Shown: piece by piece, positions 12,201-19,844 of the stretch
Numbering within the stretch: the stretch's first letter is position 1
Layout: the number at the start of each line of letters is the position of its first letter
Assembly: GCA_963789535.1 (NCBI GenBank)
Contig: CAWBKU010000003.1
Location: 124,001 to 188,000 of the forward strand
Direction of reading: 5' to 3'
From: CAVXHQ01 sp963789535
Lineage (GTDB): Bacteria; Pseudomonadota; Alphaproteobacteria; Rhodobacterales; Rhodobacteraceae
Length of the DNA stretch: 64,000 nucleotides
Notes under the pieces: generated by a model
Seen by the model: only the letters and a program-made list of their open reading frames with translations
What the model was told of the DNA's origin: nothing
Databases searched by the model: none
Translations under genes and position numbers: made by a program

Positions 12201-12588
12201 CCTTACCTATCACCTCGCCCCGCCGATCCTTGCGCGTCATGGTCCCGACGGTCGCCCGCGAAAGCGCGCCTTCGGCGGCTGGACGCGGCGCCTGTGGCCG
12301 ATGCTGGCCCGGTTGCGGTTCCTGCGCGGCACGCCGTTCGATCCGTTCGGCTATGCCGCCGAGCGCCGCGCAGAGCGGGGGCTGATCGCCCGATACGAGG
12401 CGGATCTGGCGCAATGGCTGCCCCGGGCCGGGACTGCCGACATCGCCGACCTGCTGCGCTGGCCGCTGATCGTGCGCGGATTCGGTCCGGTCAAGTCGGA
12501 CAGCATCTCCCGGGCCCTCGACGCCCGCCGCCGGGCCCTTGTCGCCCTTGGCCAAGAGGCCGAGGGCGCCACCACCCTCGCGGCCTGA
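9205..12588 (+). CDS. Indolepyruvate ferredoxin oxidoreductase, fused IorA-IorB type
   Basis: A 1127-residue TPP and Fe-S enzyme that oxidatively decarboxylates aryl or other 2-oxoacids to acyl-CoA, passing electrons to a ferredoxin-like acceptor. Domain order: pyrimidine-binding TPP domain (residues ~1-250, with TAGYVTGYRGSPLGAVD); mid-region; PP-binding TPP domain (~430-600, GDGTYNHSGNMAIRAAI and GGQGNDGG); a cysteine-rich segment near 630-690 (EICEGCGDCGVQSNC) predicted to bind Fe-S; the gamma domain from ~705 (ITGIGGTGVVTIGAVL); and a C-terminal DUF6537-like helical part. In archaea IorA and IorB are separate; this fusion is usual in proteobacteria. Start chosen at ATG 9205, where MAKHAVTLGDRYDL begins; the upstream extension is unlikely. 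Divergent from a LysR gene. Confidence 0.93.
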   Translation: MAKHAVTLGDRYDLGVSPVLLNGTQALVRLMLMQAARDRAAGHRTAGYVTGYRGSPLGAVDMQMERAKDALATADVLFQPGLNEDLAATALWGTQGAGIRGTGRTDGVFGLWYGKGPGVDRSGDALRHANLAGTAALGGVIAALGDDHTGESSTTCHQSDLACVDAAIPLLSPAGVQEIVDFGLYAYGMSRFSGLWAGLKLMKDTVEVTAVIEADAGRMPLVIPAFEMPPGGVNIRPGDSWVPQEARLWEAKIPAALAFARANGIDRRVHGRPGARIGVIAAGKNWLDVVHALALLGIDGPVAGQVGLTTYKLGQTWPVEPDGLRDWAEGLELIVVVEEKRKLIEGQVKELLYGRAEAPQVWGAQDGAGRVLFPVAGSVGPVDVARVLGRVLSERGRGTEAIAALRADLEEGARAENAPELAARLPYFCAGCPHNTSTKVPDGMRAGAGIGCHTMVLWMDRNTEGYTHMGAEGANWIGEAPFSTTRHVLQNMGDGTYNHSGNMAIRAAIASGVTMTYKILFNDAVALTGGQGNDGGLTADRICRELLAMGAARVAMVHDPKEGLDLAAFPAGIDIAERDALPQVQRKLSAIGGVTAIVYVQTCAAEKRRRRRVGTFPVESKRVWIDPEICEGCGDCGVQSNCVAILPLETELGRKRQIDQSGCNRDFACIDGFCPSFLTIEGGTPRKAVAAALALPDLPDPVLPAIDGTFNIVITGIGGTGVVTIGAVLAMAAHLEGKGAGMMEISGLSQKGGAVQIHCRIGERPRDISAIRVAPGECDALIGGDLVVSAGDRTMPLLRHGRTRGVVNTHDVPTGAFTRAPGFQLPIEAMEQALAARLGDRFAALDATALATARLGEAIYANMVVLGAAWQAGAVPLGRAAIAEAIRLNGADVSRNLGAFDLGRWALLHPAETTLKEVSKSLTVREKEDFRTDRLRLCRGGRVAARYRRALAEIEDADLRLIVMDAYYKLLSYKDEYEVARLLAQTPDRVAESFEGDVRLTYHLAPPILARHGPDGRPRKRAFGGWTRRLWPMLARLRFLRGTPFDPFGYAAERRAERGLIARYEADLAQWLPRAGTADIADLLRWPLIVRGFGPVKSDSISRALDARRRALVALGQEAEGATTLAA

Positions 12589-12634
12589 GGGGGCGACGCC
12601 CTGCCAAGGCTCCGTGAGTGTGGCCTTGCGCGTC

Positions 12635-12649
12635 GTGAACGACGTTCAC
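12635..12649. promoter_or_regulatory. Inverted repeat upstream of murI
   Basis: Perfect inverted repeat GTGAAC (12635-12640), GAC spacer, GTTCAC (12644-12649) in the 203-bp gap between the oxidoreductase gene and murI. It could be an operator half-site pair or a small hairpin. No flanking T-run, so not a typical terminator. Binding factor unknown. Confidence 0.35.
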
Positions 12650-12791
12650 CCTTGTTGCAGGACCGCGCAGGCGAGGACAGTCGGGATTTCCGGACTTTCG
12701 CGGCCCGGTTCGGGGACGATCGGAAACTCGCGCATGGATCTCCGCACCGCCACGACATAACGTGCGCCGAGGCAGAGGGAATGGGCGCGCG

Positions 12792-13604
12792 ATGGCGGTT
12801 GGAATCTTCGATAGCGGCATCGGCGGCCTGACGGTCCTCGATGCGGTCGTCCGGCGGCTGCCGGACCTGCCGCTGGTCTATTTTGCCGACAGTGCGCATG
12901 CGCCCTACGGCGTACGCACGGCGGACGACATCTATGACCTGACAACGGCCTCGGTCGCGCGCCTGTTCGAGGAAGGGTGCGATCTCGTGATCCTCGCCTG
13001 CAATACCGCAAGTGCCGCGGCGCTTCGGCGGATGCAGGAAGGCTGGGTGCCGGCCGGCAAACGGGTGCTCGGGGTGTTCGTGCCGCTGATCGAGGCGCTG
13101 ACCGAACGCCAATGGGGCGACAATTCGCCGCCCCGCGAGGTCGCGGTCAAGCATGTGGCGCTGTTTGCCACGCCCGCCACCGTGTCGAGCCGCGCGTTCC
13201 AGCGCGAACTGGCGTTCCGCGCGGTGGGCGTCGACGTCGAGGCGCAGGCCTGCGGCGGCGTGGTCGACGCGATCGAGGACGGCGACATGATCCTGGCAGA
13301 GGCGCTGGTGCGCAGCCATGTCGAGGCCCTGAAACGCAAGATGCCGTCCCCGGACGCAGCGGTGCTGGGCTGCACGCATTACCCGCTGATGCAGGAGATC
13401 TTCCAGGAGGAACTCGGCGCCGATGTGACCGTTTTCTCGCAGGCCCGCCTCGTCGCCGACAGCCTCGCGTTCTACCTCGACCGGCGCCCCGAGATGGTCG
13501 GCGGCGGCACCGGCGTGCGGTTCCTGACCAGCGGCAAGGCGCGCGCGGTCAGCACCCGCGCGACACAGTTCCTGCGGCGCGAGATCGTGTTCGAGCACGG
13601 CTGA
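12792..13604 (+). CDS. murI: Glutamate racemase
   Basis: Converts L-glutamate to D-glutamate for peptidoglycan. The 270-residue protein begins MAVGIFDSGIGGLTVLDAV, the family N-terminus, and has both catalytic cysteines in context: LACNTAS near residue 75 and LGCTHYPL near 198. PYGVRT is also conserved. An upstream in-frame GTG exists, but ATG 12792 matches family starts. It is followed 50 nt later by argC on the same strand. Confidence 0.95.
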   Translation: MAVGIFDSGIGGLTVLDAVVRRLPDLPLVYFADSAHAPYGVRTADDIYDLTTASVARLFEEGCDLVILACNTASAAALRRMQEGWVPAGKRVLGVFVPLIEALTERQWGDNSPPREVAVKHVALFATPATVSSRAFQRELAFRAVGVDVEAQACGGVVDAIEDGDMILAEALVRSHVEALKRKMPSPDAAVLGCTHYPLMQEIFQEELGADVTVFSQARLVADSLAFYLDRRPEMVGGGTGVRFLTSGKARAVSTRATQFLRREIVFEHG

Positions 13605-13654
13605 GGTTGCATCCACAGCGGCGCCCACCTATCTGATTTCCAAAGGAACATGCC

Positions 13655-14683
13655 ATGACCAAGACCGTCGCCATCCTCGGTGCCTCTGGATATACCGGCG
13701 CGGAACTCGTGCGTCTGATCGCCACGCATCCCGGCCTGCGCGTCGGCGCGCTGTCGGGTAATTCCAAGGCCGGGATGGAGATGCGGGCGGTGTTTCCGCA
13801 CCTGCGTCACCTCGATCTGCCGGTGCTGACGCGGATCGACGAGATGTCGTGGGAGGGCATCGACCTCGCGTTCTGCGCCCTGCCGCATGCCACCTCTCAG
13901 GCGGTGATCTCGGAACTGCCGAGCGACCTCAGGATCGTCGACCTCTCTGCCGATTTCCGACTGCGCGACCCTGCCGCCTATGAGAAATGGTATGGCAAGC
14001 CGCATGCCGCGCCCGCGTTGCAGAAAGAGGCGGTCTATGGCCTTACCGAGTTCTACCGTGACCAGATCGCGGGCGCGCGGCTGGTCGCGGGGACCGGGTG
14101 CAACGCCGCGACCGGGCAATATGCGCTGCGGCCCCTGATTGCGGCGGGGGTGATCGACCTCGACGAGATCATCATCGACCTGAAGGCGGCGGTGTCGGGT
14201 GCCGGGCGTTCCCTGAAGGAGAACCTGCTTCACGCCGAGTTGTCCGAGGGCGCGCATGGCTATTCCGTCGGTGGCACGCACCGGCATCTGGGCGAGTTCG
14301 ATCAGGAGTTCTCGGCCCTTGCCGGGCGGTCCGTGCAGGTGCAGTTCACGCCCCACCTGCTCCCCGCGAACCGCGGTATCCTCGCCACGATCTACGTGAA
14401 GGGTGACGCGCAAGCCATTCACGAGACGCTGAAAGCGGCCTACGCGGATGAGGTCTTCCTCGAAGTGCTGCCGTTCGGCGAGCATCCGTCGATCCGCCAC
14501 ATCCGCGGCTCGAACTTCTGCCACATCGGCGTCGTCGCCGACCGGATCCCCGGGCGGGCCATCGTGATCGCCACCCTCGACAACCTTACCAAGGGCTCAT
14601 CGGGGCAGGCGATCCAGAACGCCAATCTGATGCTGGACCTGCCCGAGACGGAGGGCCTGATGCTGGCGCCGGTGTTTCCATGA
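13655..14683 (+). CDS. argC: N-acetyl-gamma-glutamyl-phosphate reductase
   Basis: Third step of arginine biosynthesis: NADPH-dependent reduction of N-acetylglutamyl phosphate to the semialdehyde. 342 residues. The Rossmann nucleotide motif GASGYTGAELVRL lies at the N-terminus, the catalytic Cys is residue 149 in GTGCNAATGQYAL, and HRHLGEFDQE provides the conserved His. AAAGGAACATGCC gives a good ribosome binding site. The stop overlaps the ccmE start (ATGA). Confidence 0.96.
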   Translation: MTKTVAILGASGYTGAELVRLIATHPGLRVGALSGNSKAGMEMRAVFPHLRHLDLPVLTRIDEMSWEGIDLAFCALPHATSQAVISELPSDLRIVDLSADFRLRDPAAYEKWYGKPHAAPALQKEAVYGLTEFYRDQIAGARLVAGTGCNAATGQYALRPLIAAGVIDLDEIIIDLKAAVSGAGRSLKENLLHAELSEGAHGYSVGGTHRHLGEFDQEFSALAGRSVQVQFTPHLLPANRGILATIYVKGDAQAIHETLKAAYADEVFLEVLPFGEHPSIRHIRGSNFCHIGVVADRIPGRAIVIATLDNLTKGSSGQAIQNANLMLDLPETEGLMLAPVFP

Positions 14684-15159
14684 GCGGGTTCAAGGGCCTG
14701 AAGAAGCGGCGCCGGATACAGGTGCTCGGCCTCGCCGGAGCCGCGATCGCCGCGGTTCTTGTGTCATTGTGGTTCCTGCCGGACGAGTCGTTCCAGTTCT
14801 TTCGCAGCCCCTCGGAACTCGTGGCCTCGCCGCCACCGCCGACCGAACTCTTTCGCATCGGCGGCCTCGTCGAGGTGGGCAGCGTTGTGCGCGGCGAGAG
14901 CGAGACGGTGCGCTTTGAGGTTACCGACAATGCAGCCACCCTTCCCGTGACCTACACCGGGATCCTGCCGGATCTGTTTGCCGAGGGGCAAGGCGTCGTG
15001 GCACAGGGTCGTTGGGTGAACGACACATTCGAGGCGGTTGAAATCCTTGCCAAACATGATGAAACCTACATGCCGCGCGAGGTCATCGACGCGCTGAGGG
15101 AAAGCGGCACCTATGTCGATCCCGACGACGCAACGGACGGTGCCGCAGTCCTGAATTAA
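14680..15159 (+). CDS. ccmE: Cytochrome c maturation heme chaperone CcmE
   Basis: Periplasmic, membrane-anchored heme chaperone that covalently carries heme to the CcmF/H lyase. 159 residues: short basic cytoplasmic start (KGLKKRRR), one transmembrane segment at residues 14-32, then the OB-fold domain. The heme-binding motif is H126-x3-Y130 in LAKHDETYMP. Its ATG overlaps the argC stop by 4 nt. It belongs with ccmF and ccmH downstream but is separated from them by a two-gene lysis cassette. Confidence 0.96.
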   Translation: MSGFKGLKKRRRIQVLGLAGAAIAAVLVSLWFLPDESFQFFRSPSELVASPPPPTELFRIGGLVEVGSVVRGESETVRFEVTDNAATLPVTYTGILPDLFAEGQGVVAQGRWVNDTFEAVEILAKHDETYMPREVIDALRESGTYVDPDDATDGAAVLN

Positions 15160-15201
15160 CGCCGCTGCACGATTTTCGCCCCACATCATGAGGGGCCAGA
15201 C

Positions 15202-15813
15202 ATGCAGACGGTGCAGGAGATTGCGCGCGAGATCGTGGCGCGCGAAGGCGGCTATGTGAACGACCCCGACGATCCGGGGGGGGCGACCAACCACGGCGTC
15301 ACCATCGGCACGATGCGGCGCCTCGGCCTCGATCTGAACGGCGACGGGCAGGTGACGGCGGCGGACGTGCGGCGCCTGACGGCGGCGCAGGCGACAGACA
15401 TCTTCATCGAGCACTACTGGCGCCGCCCCCGGATCGACCAATTGCCGCAGGCGGTGCAGGCGTCGGTGTTCGACATGTACGTGAACGCGGGCGTCAACGC
15501 GGTGCGCATCCTGCAACGCCTGATCCGCGACATGCGGATCGAGGTGGCGGTCGACGGTCTGATCGGGCCGCAGACGATCGGCGCGGCCGAACAGGCATCG
15601 GCGGCGGCCCCCGGTCATTTCGCCGACGCCTACGGCATCGCGCGGCGCAACTATTATTACGCGCTGGCCGATGCGCGCCCGGCGAGCCGCAAATACGCCC
15701 GCGCGCGCGATGGCGGCAAGGGCGGCTGGATCACCCGGGCCGAGGCGTTCATCTCGCCGCGCTATCGCCTGACGCTGGCGCAACACCGCGAAAGGACCGC
15801 ATCATGGGCGTAG
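15202..15813 (+). CDS. GH108-family N-acetylmuramidase (GTA-type endolysin)
   Basis: Peptidoglycan hydrolase of 203 residues. The GH108 signature is clear: EGGYVNDPDDPGGATNHGVT with the likely catalytic Glu at residue 15. A canonical EF-hand-like loop D44-x-N46-x-D48-G-x-V-x-x-x-D55 sits inside the domain and may bind Ca2+. A C-terminal region with GPQTIGA matches the peptidoglycan-binding domain found in this family. No signal peptide is seen, as expected for a holin-dependent endolysin. The downstream gene, overlapping by 10 nt, encodes a three-TM holin. Homologous endolysin-holin pairs release gene transfer agents in Rhodobacter capsulatus. Whether this pair serves a GTA here is inference. 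Confidence 0.9.
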   Translation: MQTVQEIAREIVAREGGYVNDPDDPGGATNHGVTIGTMRRLGLDLNGDGQVTAADVRRLTAAQATDIFIEHYWRRPRIDQLPQAVQASVFDMYVNAGVNAVRILQRLIRDMRIEVAVDGLIGPQTIGAAEQASAAAPGHFADAYGIARRNYYYALADARPASRKYARARDGGKGGWITRAEAFISPRYRLTLAQHRERTASWA

Positions 15814-16409
15814 TGGGGCAGATTTTCACGACATTGTTCGGGTCGGGCCGCAACATCGTGGCCGAAACGGCAGAGGTGTTCCGCGAGAACGCCGAGGGCG
15901 CCGCGGTGCGCGCGACCGAGCAACAGGGCGCGGTCAATGCCCAGTTCGCCGCAGAATTCGCGCAACCGAGGACGGGCCTCTTCGACCGCTTCGTCGATGC
16001 GCTCAACCGGTTGCCGCGCCCGTTCATGGCCTTCGGCGTCCTTGGCCTGATGACCATGGCGATGGTCGATCCGGTGTGGTTCGCGCAGCGGATGGTCGGC
16101 ATCAGCCTGGTGCCCGAACCGCTGTGGTGGCTGATGGGCGCCATCGTCAGTTTCTATTTCGGGGCGCGCATCCAGGCGCAGGGCGAGCGGTTTCAGCGCG
16201 ACATCGCCCAGACCCTCGCCCGCGTGCCGCAGGTCGTGGCCGACATCACGGCCCTCGGCGCGCTGCGCGGCCCCGACACGCCGCTGGTCGCCGAGACCGG
16301 CGTCGATACGCGCGTCACCGAGGCGGCGGGCCAGCCGTCGGGCAATGCCGCACTCGACGACTGGGCGCGCGAGATCGCGGCGGCGGGGGGACAGAGCCAC
16401 CGGCGGTGA
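15804..16409 (+). CDS. Three-TM holin of the GTA-release type
   Basis: A 201-residue protein with hydrophobic segments at about residues 1-16 (weak), 73-90 (PFMAFGVLGLMTMAMVDP) and 102-122 (LWWLMGAIVSFYFGARIQ), matching the architecture of the alphaproteobacterial holin family annotated as holin of 3TMs for gene-transfer release. The segment RLPRPFMAFGVLGL and FYFGAR are typical. It would form inner-membrane holes that let the upstream muramidase reach the wall. The ATG overlaps the endolysin stop by 10 nt, so the two are translated together. The C-terminal third is hydrophilic and likely cytoplasmic. Confidence 0.85.
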   Translation: MGVVGQIFTTLFGSGRNIVAETAEVFRENAEGAAVRATEQQGAVNAQFAAEFAQPRTGLFDRFVDALNRLPRPFMAFGVLGLMTMAMVDPVWFAQRMVGISLVPEPLWWLMGAIVSFYFGARIQAQGERFQRDIAQTLARVPQVVADITALGALRGPDTPLVAETGVDTRVTEAAGQPSGNAALDDWAREIAAAGGQSHRR

Positions 16410-16476
16410 CGAAGCCGTGACAAGGTGCCGCCCGACTAGCCATTGGCGCCGGCGGGCGGGGCGGTTAGGATGCGTC

Positions 16477-18456
16477 ATGATCACCGAGCTTGGACATTTT
16501 GCGCTGATTCTGGCGTTCTGCATCGCCATCCTGCTGACCGTGGTGCCGCTCGTCGGGGCGCATCGGGGCTGGCGCGGCTGGATGCAGTTCGCCGAACCCG
16601 CGGCGACCTCGCTCTTCATCCTGCTGGCGTTCTCCTTCGGCGCGCTGACCTGGGCCTTCGTCACCTCGGATTTCTCGCTGCGGCTGGTGTTCCTCAACTC
16701 GCATTCGGCCAAGCCGCTGATCTACAAGATTTCCGGCGTCTGGGGCAACCACGAGGGCTCGCTCCTGCTGTGGAACCTCATCCTAGCGCTCTTTGCCGCC
16801 GCCGCGGCATGGTTCGGCGGCAACCTGCCCCCGACGCTGCGGGCCCGCGTCCTTGCCGTGCAGGGCAGTATCCTCGTGGCGTTCCTCGCGTTCCAGATCT
16901 TCACCTCTAATCCATTCCTGCGCCTCGAGACGCCGCCCTTCGACGGGCGCGACCTGAACCCACTGTTGCAGGACTTCGGCCTCGCGTTCCATCCGCCGTT
17001 CCTCTACCTCGGCTATGTCGGCCTCTCGATGACGTTCTCCTTTGCCGTCGCCGCCCTGATCGAGGGGCGCGTCGACGCCGCCTGGGGCCGTTGGGTCCGG
17101 CCCTGGACCCTGGCGGCCTGGATGTTCCTCACGATCGGGATCGCCCTTGGCTCGTGGTGGGCCTATTACGAGCTGGGTTGGGGCGGGTTCTGGTTCTGGG
17201 ATCCGGTCGAGAATGCCTCGTTCATGCCCTGGCTTTTTGCCGCGGCCCTGCTGCATTCGGCCATCGTGGTGGAAAAGCGCGAGGCGCTGAAGGCGTGGAC
17301 GATCCTGCTCGCCATCCTCGCCTTCGGCTTTTCGATCCTCGGCGCGTTCATCGTCCGATCGGGCGTCCTGACGAGCGTTCACGCCTTTGCCAACGATCCC
17401 CAGCGCGGTCTTTATCTGCTCGCCATCCTCGCGATTTTCGTGGGCGGCGCGCTCACGCTCTTTGCCGCCCGCGCGGGCGCGATGCAGAGCAAGGGGGTCT
17501 TTTCGACCGTCAGCCGTGAGAGTGCTCTGGTTCTGAACAACATCCTGCTCGCCGTCTCTGCTTTCGTCGTGTTCGTCGGCACCATCTGGCCGCTCGTCGC
17601 GGAAATGCTGTTCGAACGGACGATGTCGGTCGGGCCGCCGTTCTTCGATGCGGCGTTCACGCCTTTCTTCGTGGTGATCGCGCTGGCGATGCCGCTCGGC
17701 TCGATGCTCGCGTGGAAGCGGGGCAGTCTGGCACGGACCCGCCTGCCGCTTGCGGGCCTCGCCGCACTGGCCGTGGGAACGTCGTCGTTCTTCTTTGCGC
17801 TCCAGACCGGACAATCGGCGGTCGGGCCGATCGGCGCGGCGCTGGGGGTCTGGGTGGCGGGCGGTGCGGCCCTCGATCTGTGGCTGCGCACGGGGCGTGA
17901 GGGCACTGCGATCCGCATCGGCCGCCTCTGGCGCCTGCCGCGCGCCGACTGGGGCAAGGCGGTGGCGCATGCGGGCATGGGTGTGACGATCTTCGGCGTC
18001 GCAGCGATGACCGCCTGGTCGCTCGAGGATATCCGCACGGCGCAGGTGGGCGACCGCTGGACCGTCGGCGGCTTTCAGATGGAATTGCGCGGCATCGAGC
18101 AGGGGCAGGGGCCGAATTATACCACGACGCTCGCCGAAATCGGCGTCCTGCGCGGCGCCAGCGAGGTTGCCGTGCTCTATCCCGAAAAGCGGTTCTATCC
18201 GGTGGCGGGGATGCCCACGACCGAGGCCGCGATCCGCAACGGCGTGCTGCGCGACATCTATATCGCCCTCGGGGATCCGCAGACGGGAGGCGGCTACGCG
18301 GTGCGGACCTATATCAAGCCCTTCGCCAACTGGATCTGGGGCGGCGCCATGCTGATGGCGCTTGGCGGGGCGCTGTCGCTGTCGGACCGCCGGCTGCGTG
18401 TGGCGGCGGGCGCGGCCCGCCCGGCGCGACCGGACGGGGCGGTGCCTGCGGAATGA
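16477..18456 (+). CDS. ccmF: Cytochrome c heme lyase CcmF
   Basis: Integral membrane component of the system I heme lyase, which reduces and transfers heme from CcmE to apocytochrome c. 659 residues with about 15 predicted transmembrane segments. The tryptophan-rich WWD signature is at WGNHEGSLLLW (residue ~90) and in WWAYYELGWGGFWFWDPVENASFMPW (split: WAYYELGWGGFWF then WDPVENASFMPW, residues ~228-250). The conserved P-His motifs HPPFLYLGYVG and HSAIVVEKRE are present. The start at 16477 has an AGGA site 7 nt upstream; the longer frame would run into the spacer after the holin. Overlaps ccmH by ATGA. Confidence 0.96.
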   Translation: MITELGHFALILAFCIAILLTVVPLVGAHRGWRGWMQFAEPAATSLFILLAFSFGALTWAFVTSDFSLRLVFLNSHSAKPLIYKISGVWGNHEGSLLLWNLILALFAAAAAWFGGNLPPTLRARVLAVQGSILVAFLAFQIFTSNPFLRLETPPFDGRDLNPLLQDFGLAFHPPFLYLGYVGLSMTFSFAVAALIEGRVDAAWGRWVRPWTLAAWMFLTIGIALGSWWAYYELGWGGFWFWDPVENASFMPWLFAAALLHSAIVVEKREALKAWTILLAILAFGFSILGAFIVRSGVLTSVHAFANDPQRGLYLLAILAIFVGGALTLFAARAGAMQSKGVFSTVSRESALVLNNILLAVSAFVVFVGTIWPLVAEMLFERTMSVGPPFFDAAFTPFFVVIALAMPLGSMLAWKRGSLARTRLPLAGLAALAVGTSSFFFALQTGQSAVGPIGAALGVWVAGGAALDLWLRTGREGTAIRIGRLWRLPRADWGKAVAHAGMGVTIFGVAAMTAWSLEDIRTAQVGDRWTVGGFQMELRGIEQGQGPNYTTTLAEIGVLRGASEVAVLYPEKRFYPVAGMPTTEAAIRNGVLRDIYIALGDPQTGGGYAVRTYIKPFANWIWGGAMLMALGGALSLSDRRLRVAAGAARPARPDGAVPAE

Positions 18457-18905
18457 TCGCCCGGCTTGGTCTGGCGCTCGCCCTGATCCTTGGCCTGACG
18501 GGCGCCGCCGTTGCGGTGCAACCGGACGAGGTGCTCGCCGATGCCGTCCTCGAGGCGCGGGCGCGCGACATCAGCGCCGGTCTGCGCTGTCCGGTCTGCC
18601 GCAACGAGAGCATCGACGAAAGCAACGCCGCTATATCCCGCGACCTGCGCCTGCTGGTCCGCGAGCGTCTGATGGCGGGCGATACCGATGCGCAGGTGGT
18701 CGCCTTCGTCGTCGACCGGTTCGGAGAGTTCGTGTTGTTGCGGCCCGGCATGACGGGCAGCAACCTGGTTCTCTGGCTTGCGGCACCGGCGCTGCTGCTC
18801 GCCGGTCTTGGCATCGGCTGGGCCACGGTGCGGCGCCGCGGTGCGCCCGAAACGCCCCTGACCGAGGCCGAAAAGGCGCGGCTGGCGGCAATTCTCGACA
18901 GGTGA
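18453..18905 (+). CDS. ccmH: Cytochrome c-type biogenesis protein CcmH
   Basis: Periplasmic thioredoxin-like subunit that reduces apocytochrome cysteines in the heme lyase complex. 150 residues: signal peptide at 1-22, the redox motif LRCPVCRN with C46 and C49, and a C-terminal transmembrane segment at about 108-126. It corresponds to the short CcmH/CycL type without the CcmI-like TPR part; no ccmI gene follows in the window. Coupled to ccmF by a 4-nt overlap. Confidence 0.95.
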   Translation: MIARLGLALALILGLTGAAVAVQPDEVLADAVLEARARDISAGLRCPVCRNESIDESNAAISRDLRLLVRERLMAGDTDAQVVAFVVDRFGEFVLLRPGMTGSNLVLWLAAPALLLAGLGIGWATVRRRGAPETPLTEAEKARLAAILDR

Positions 18906-18978
18906 CGCGCGATCCACCTTTCCGCGGCGGTCCGGTTTACTATGTAGTCCGGGACGTGAGCGTTGCCCGAGGCCCCCG

Positions 18979-19755
18979 ATGAAATACGAGACCATCCGCT
19001 ACGAGGTTGCGGACGACATCGCCGTGCTGACGCTCGACCGGCCGGAGGTGATGAACGCACTGAACACGCAGATGCGCGCCGAACTGACCTTTGCGGTGAA
19101 GAAGGCGGGCACCGAGGCGCGGGTCATCGTGCTGACCGGGGCGGGGCGGTCGTTCTGCTCGGGTCAGGATCTGGGTGACGGCGGCTCTGCCGCCGCGCTC
19201 GACCTCGAGCGGACGCTCCGCGACGAATATGTCCCGATGCTGACCGCGATCGGCGCCGCACCGGTGCCCACGATAGCTGTCGTCAATGGCCCTGCGGCAG
19301 GGGCGGGCGCCAATCTGGCGCTCGCCACCGACGTGGTCATCGCCACCGAACGCGCCTATTTCGTGCAGGCGTTCACGCGCATCGGCCTTATCCCCGACGC
19401 GGGCGGGACGTGGTTCCTGCCGCGCCAGATCGGCCTGGCCCGCGCGATGGGGGCATCGCTCTTTGCCGACAAGGTCACGGCCCGGCAGGCCGCCGACTGG
19501 GGCATGATCTATGAGGCGGTGGCCGACGATGCCTTCGAGGCGCATTGGCGCGCCCGGGCCGCCCATCTCGCCAAGGGGCCGACGGCGGCCTATGCCCATG
19601 TCAAGACGGCGCTCCGCGCCTCTTCAGACAACACCCTGACCGAGCAACTCGCCCTCGAGGCGCACTTGCAGGGCGATTGCGGCAAGACCCGCGATTTCCG
19701 CGAGGGCGTGATGGCGTTCCTCGAAAAGCGCAGCCCGCGCTATGAGGGGCGCTGA
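18979..19755 (+). CDS. Enoyl-CoA hydratase/isomerase, PaaG-like
   Basis: Crotonase-fold enzyme of 258 residues acting on acyl-CoA thioesters. Motifs: LDRPEVMNALN (N-terminal crotonase strand), GAGRSFCSGQDL for the first oxyanion-hole half, and GPAAGAGANLALATD for the second. AFTRIGLIPDAGGTWFLPR carries Asp at the isomerase position, as in PaaG, the ring-1,2-epoxyphenylacetyl-CoA isomerase, rather than the Glu pair of plain hydratases. No other phenylacetate genes are in the window, so substrate is unproven. It follows ccmH by 73 nt. Confidence 0.85.
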   Translation: MKYETIRYEVADDIAVLTLDRPEVMNALNTQMRAELTFAVKKAGTEARVIVLTGAGRSFCSGQDLGDGGSAAALDLERTLRDEYVPMLTAIGAAPVPTIAVVNGPAAGAGANLALATDVVIATERAYFVQAFTRIGLIPDAGGTWFLPRQIGLARAMGASLFADKVTARQAADWGMIYEAVADDAFEAHWRARAAHLAKGPTAAYAHVKTALRASSDNTLTEQLALEAHLQGDCGKTRDFREGVMAFLEKRSPRYEGR

Positions 19756-19844
19756 AAGGTAGGGGTTTCCGGCGTGGACGGCTCAGGGTGTGCGGGCTAG
19801 GCTGTCGGGATTGATCCCCCGAAGTCATTTCCGGAAACGTCCCC

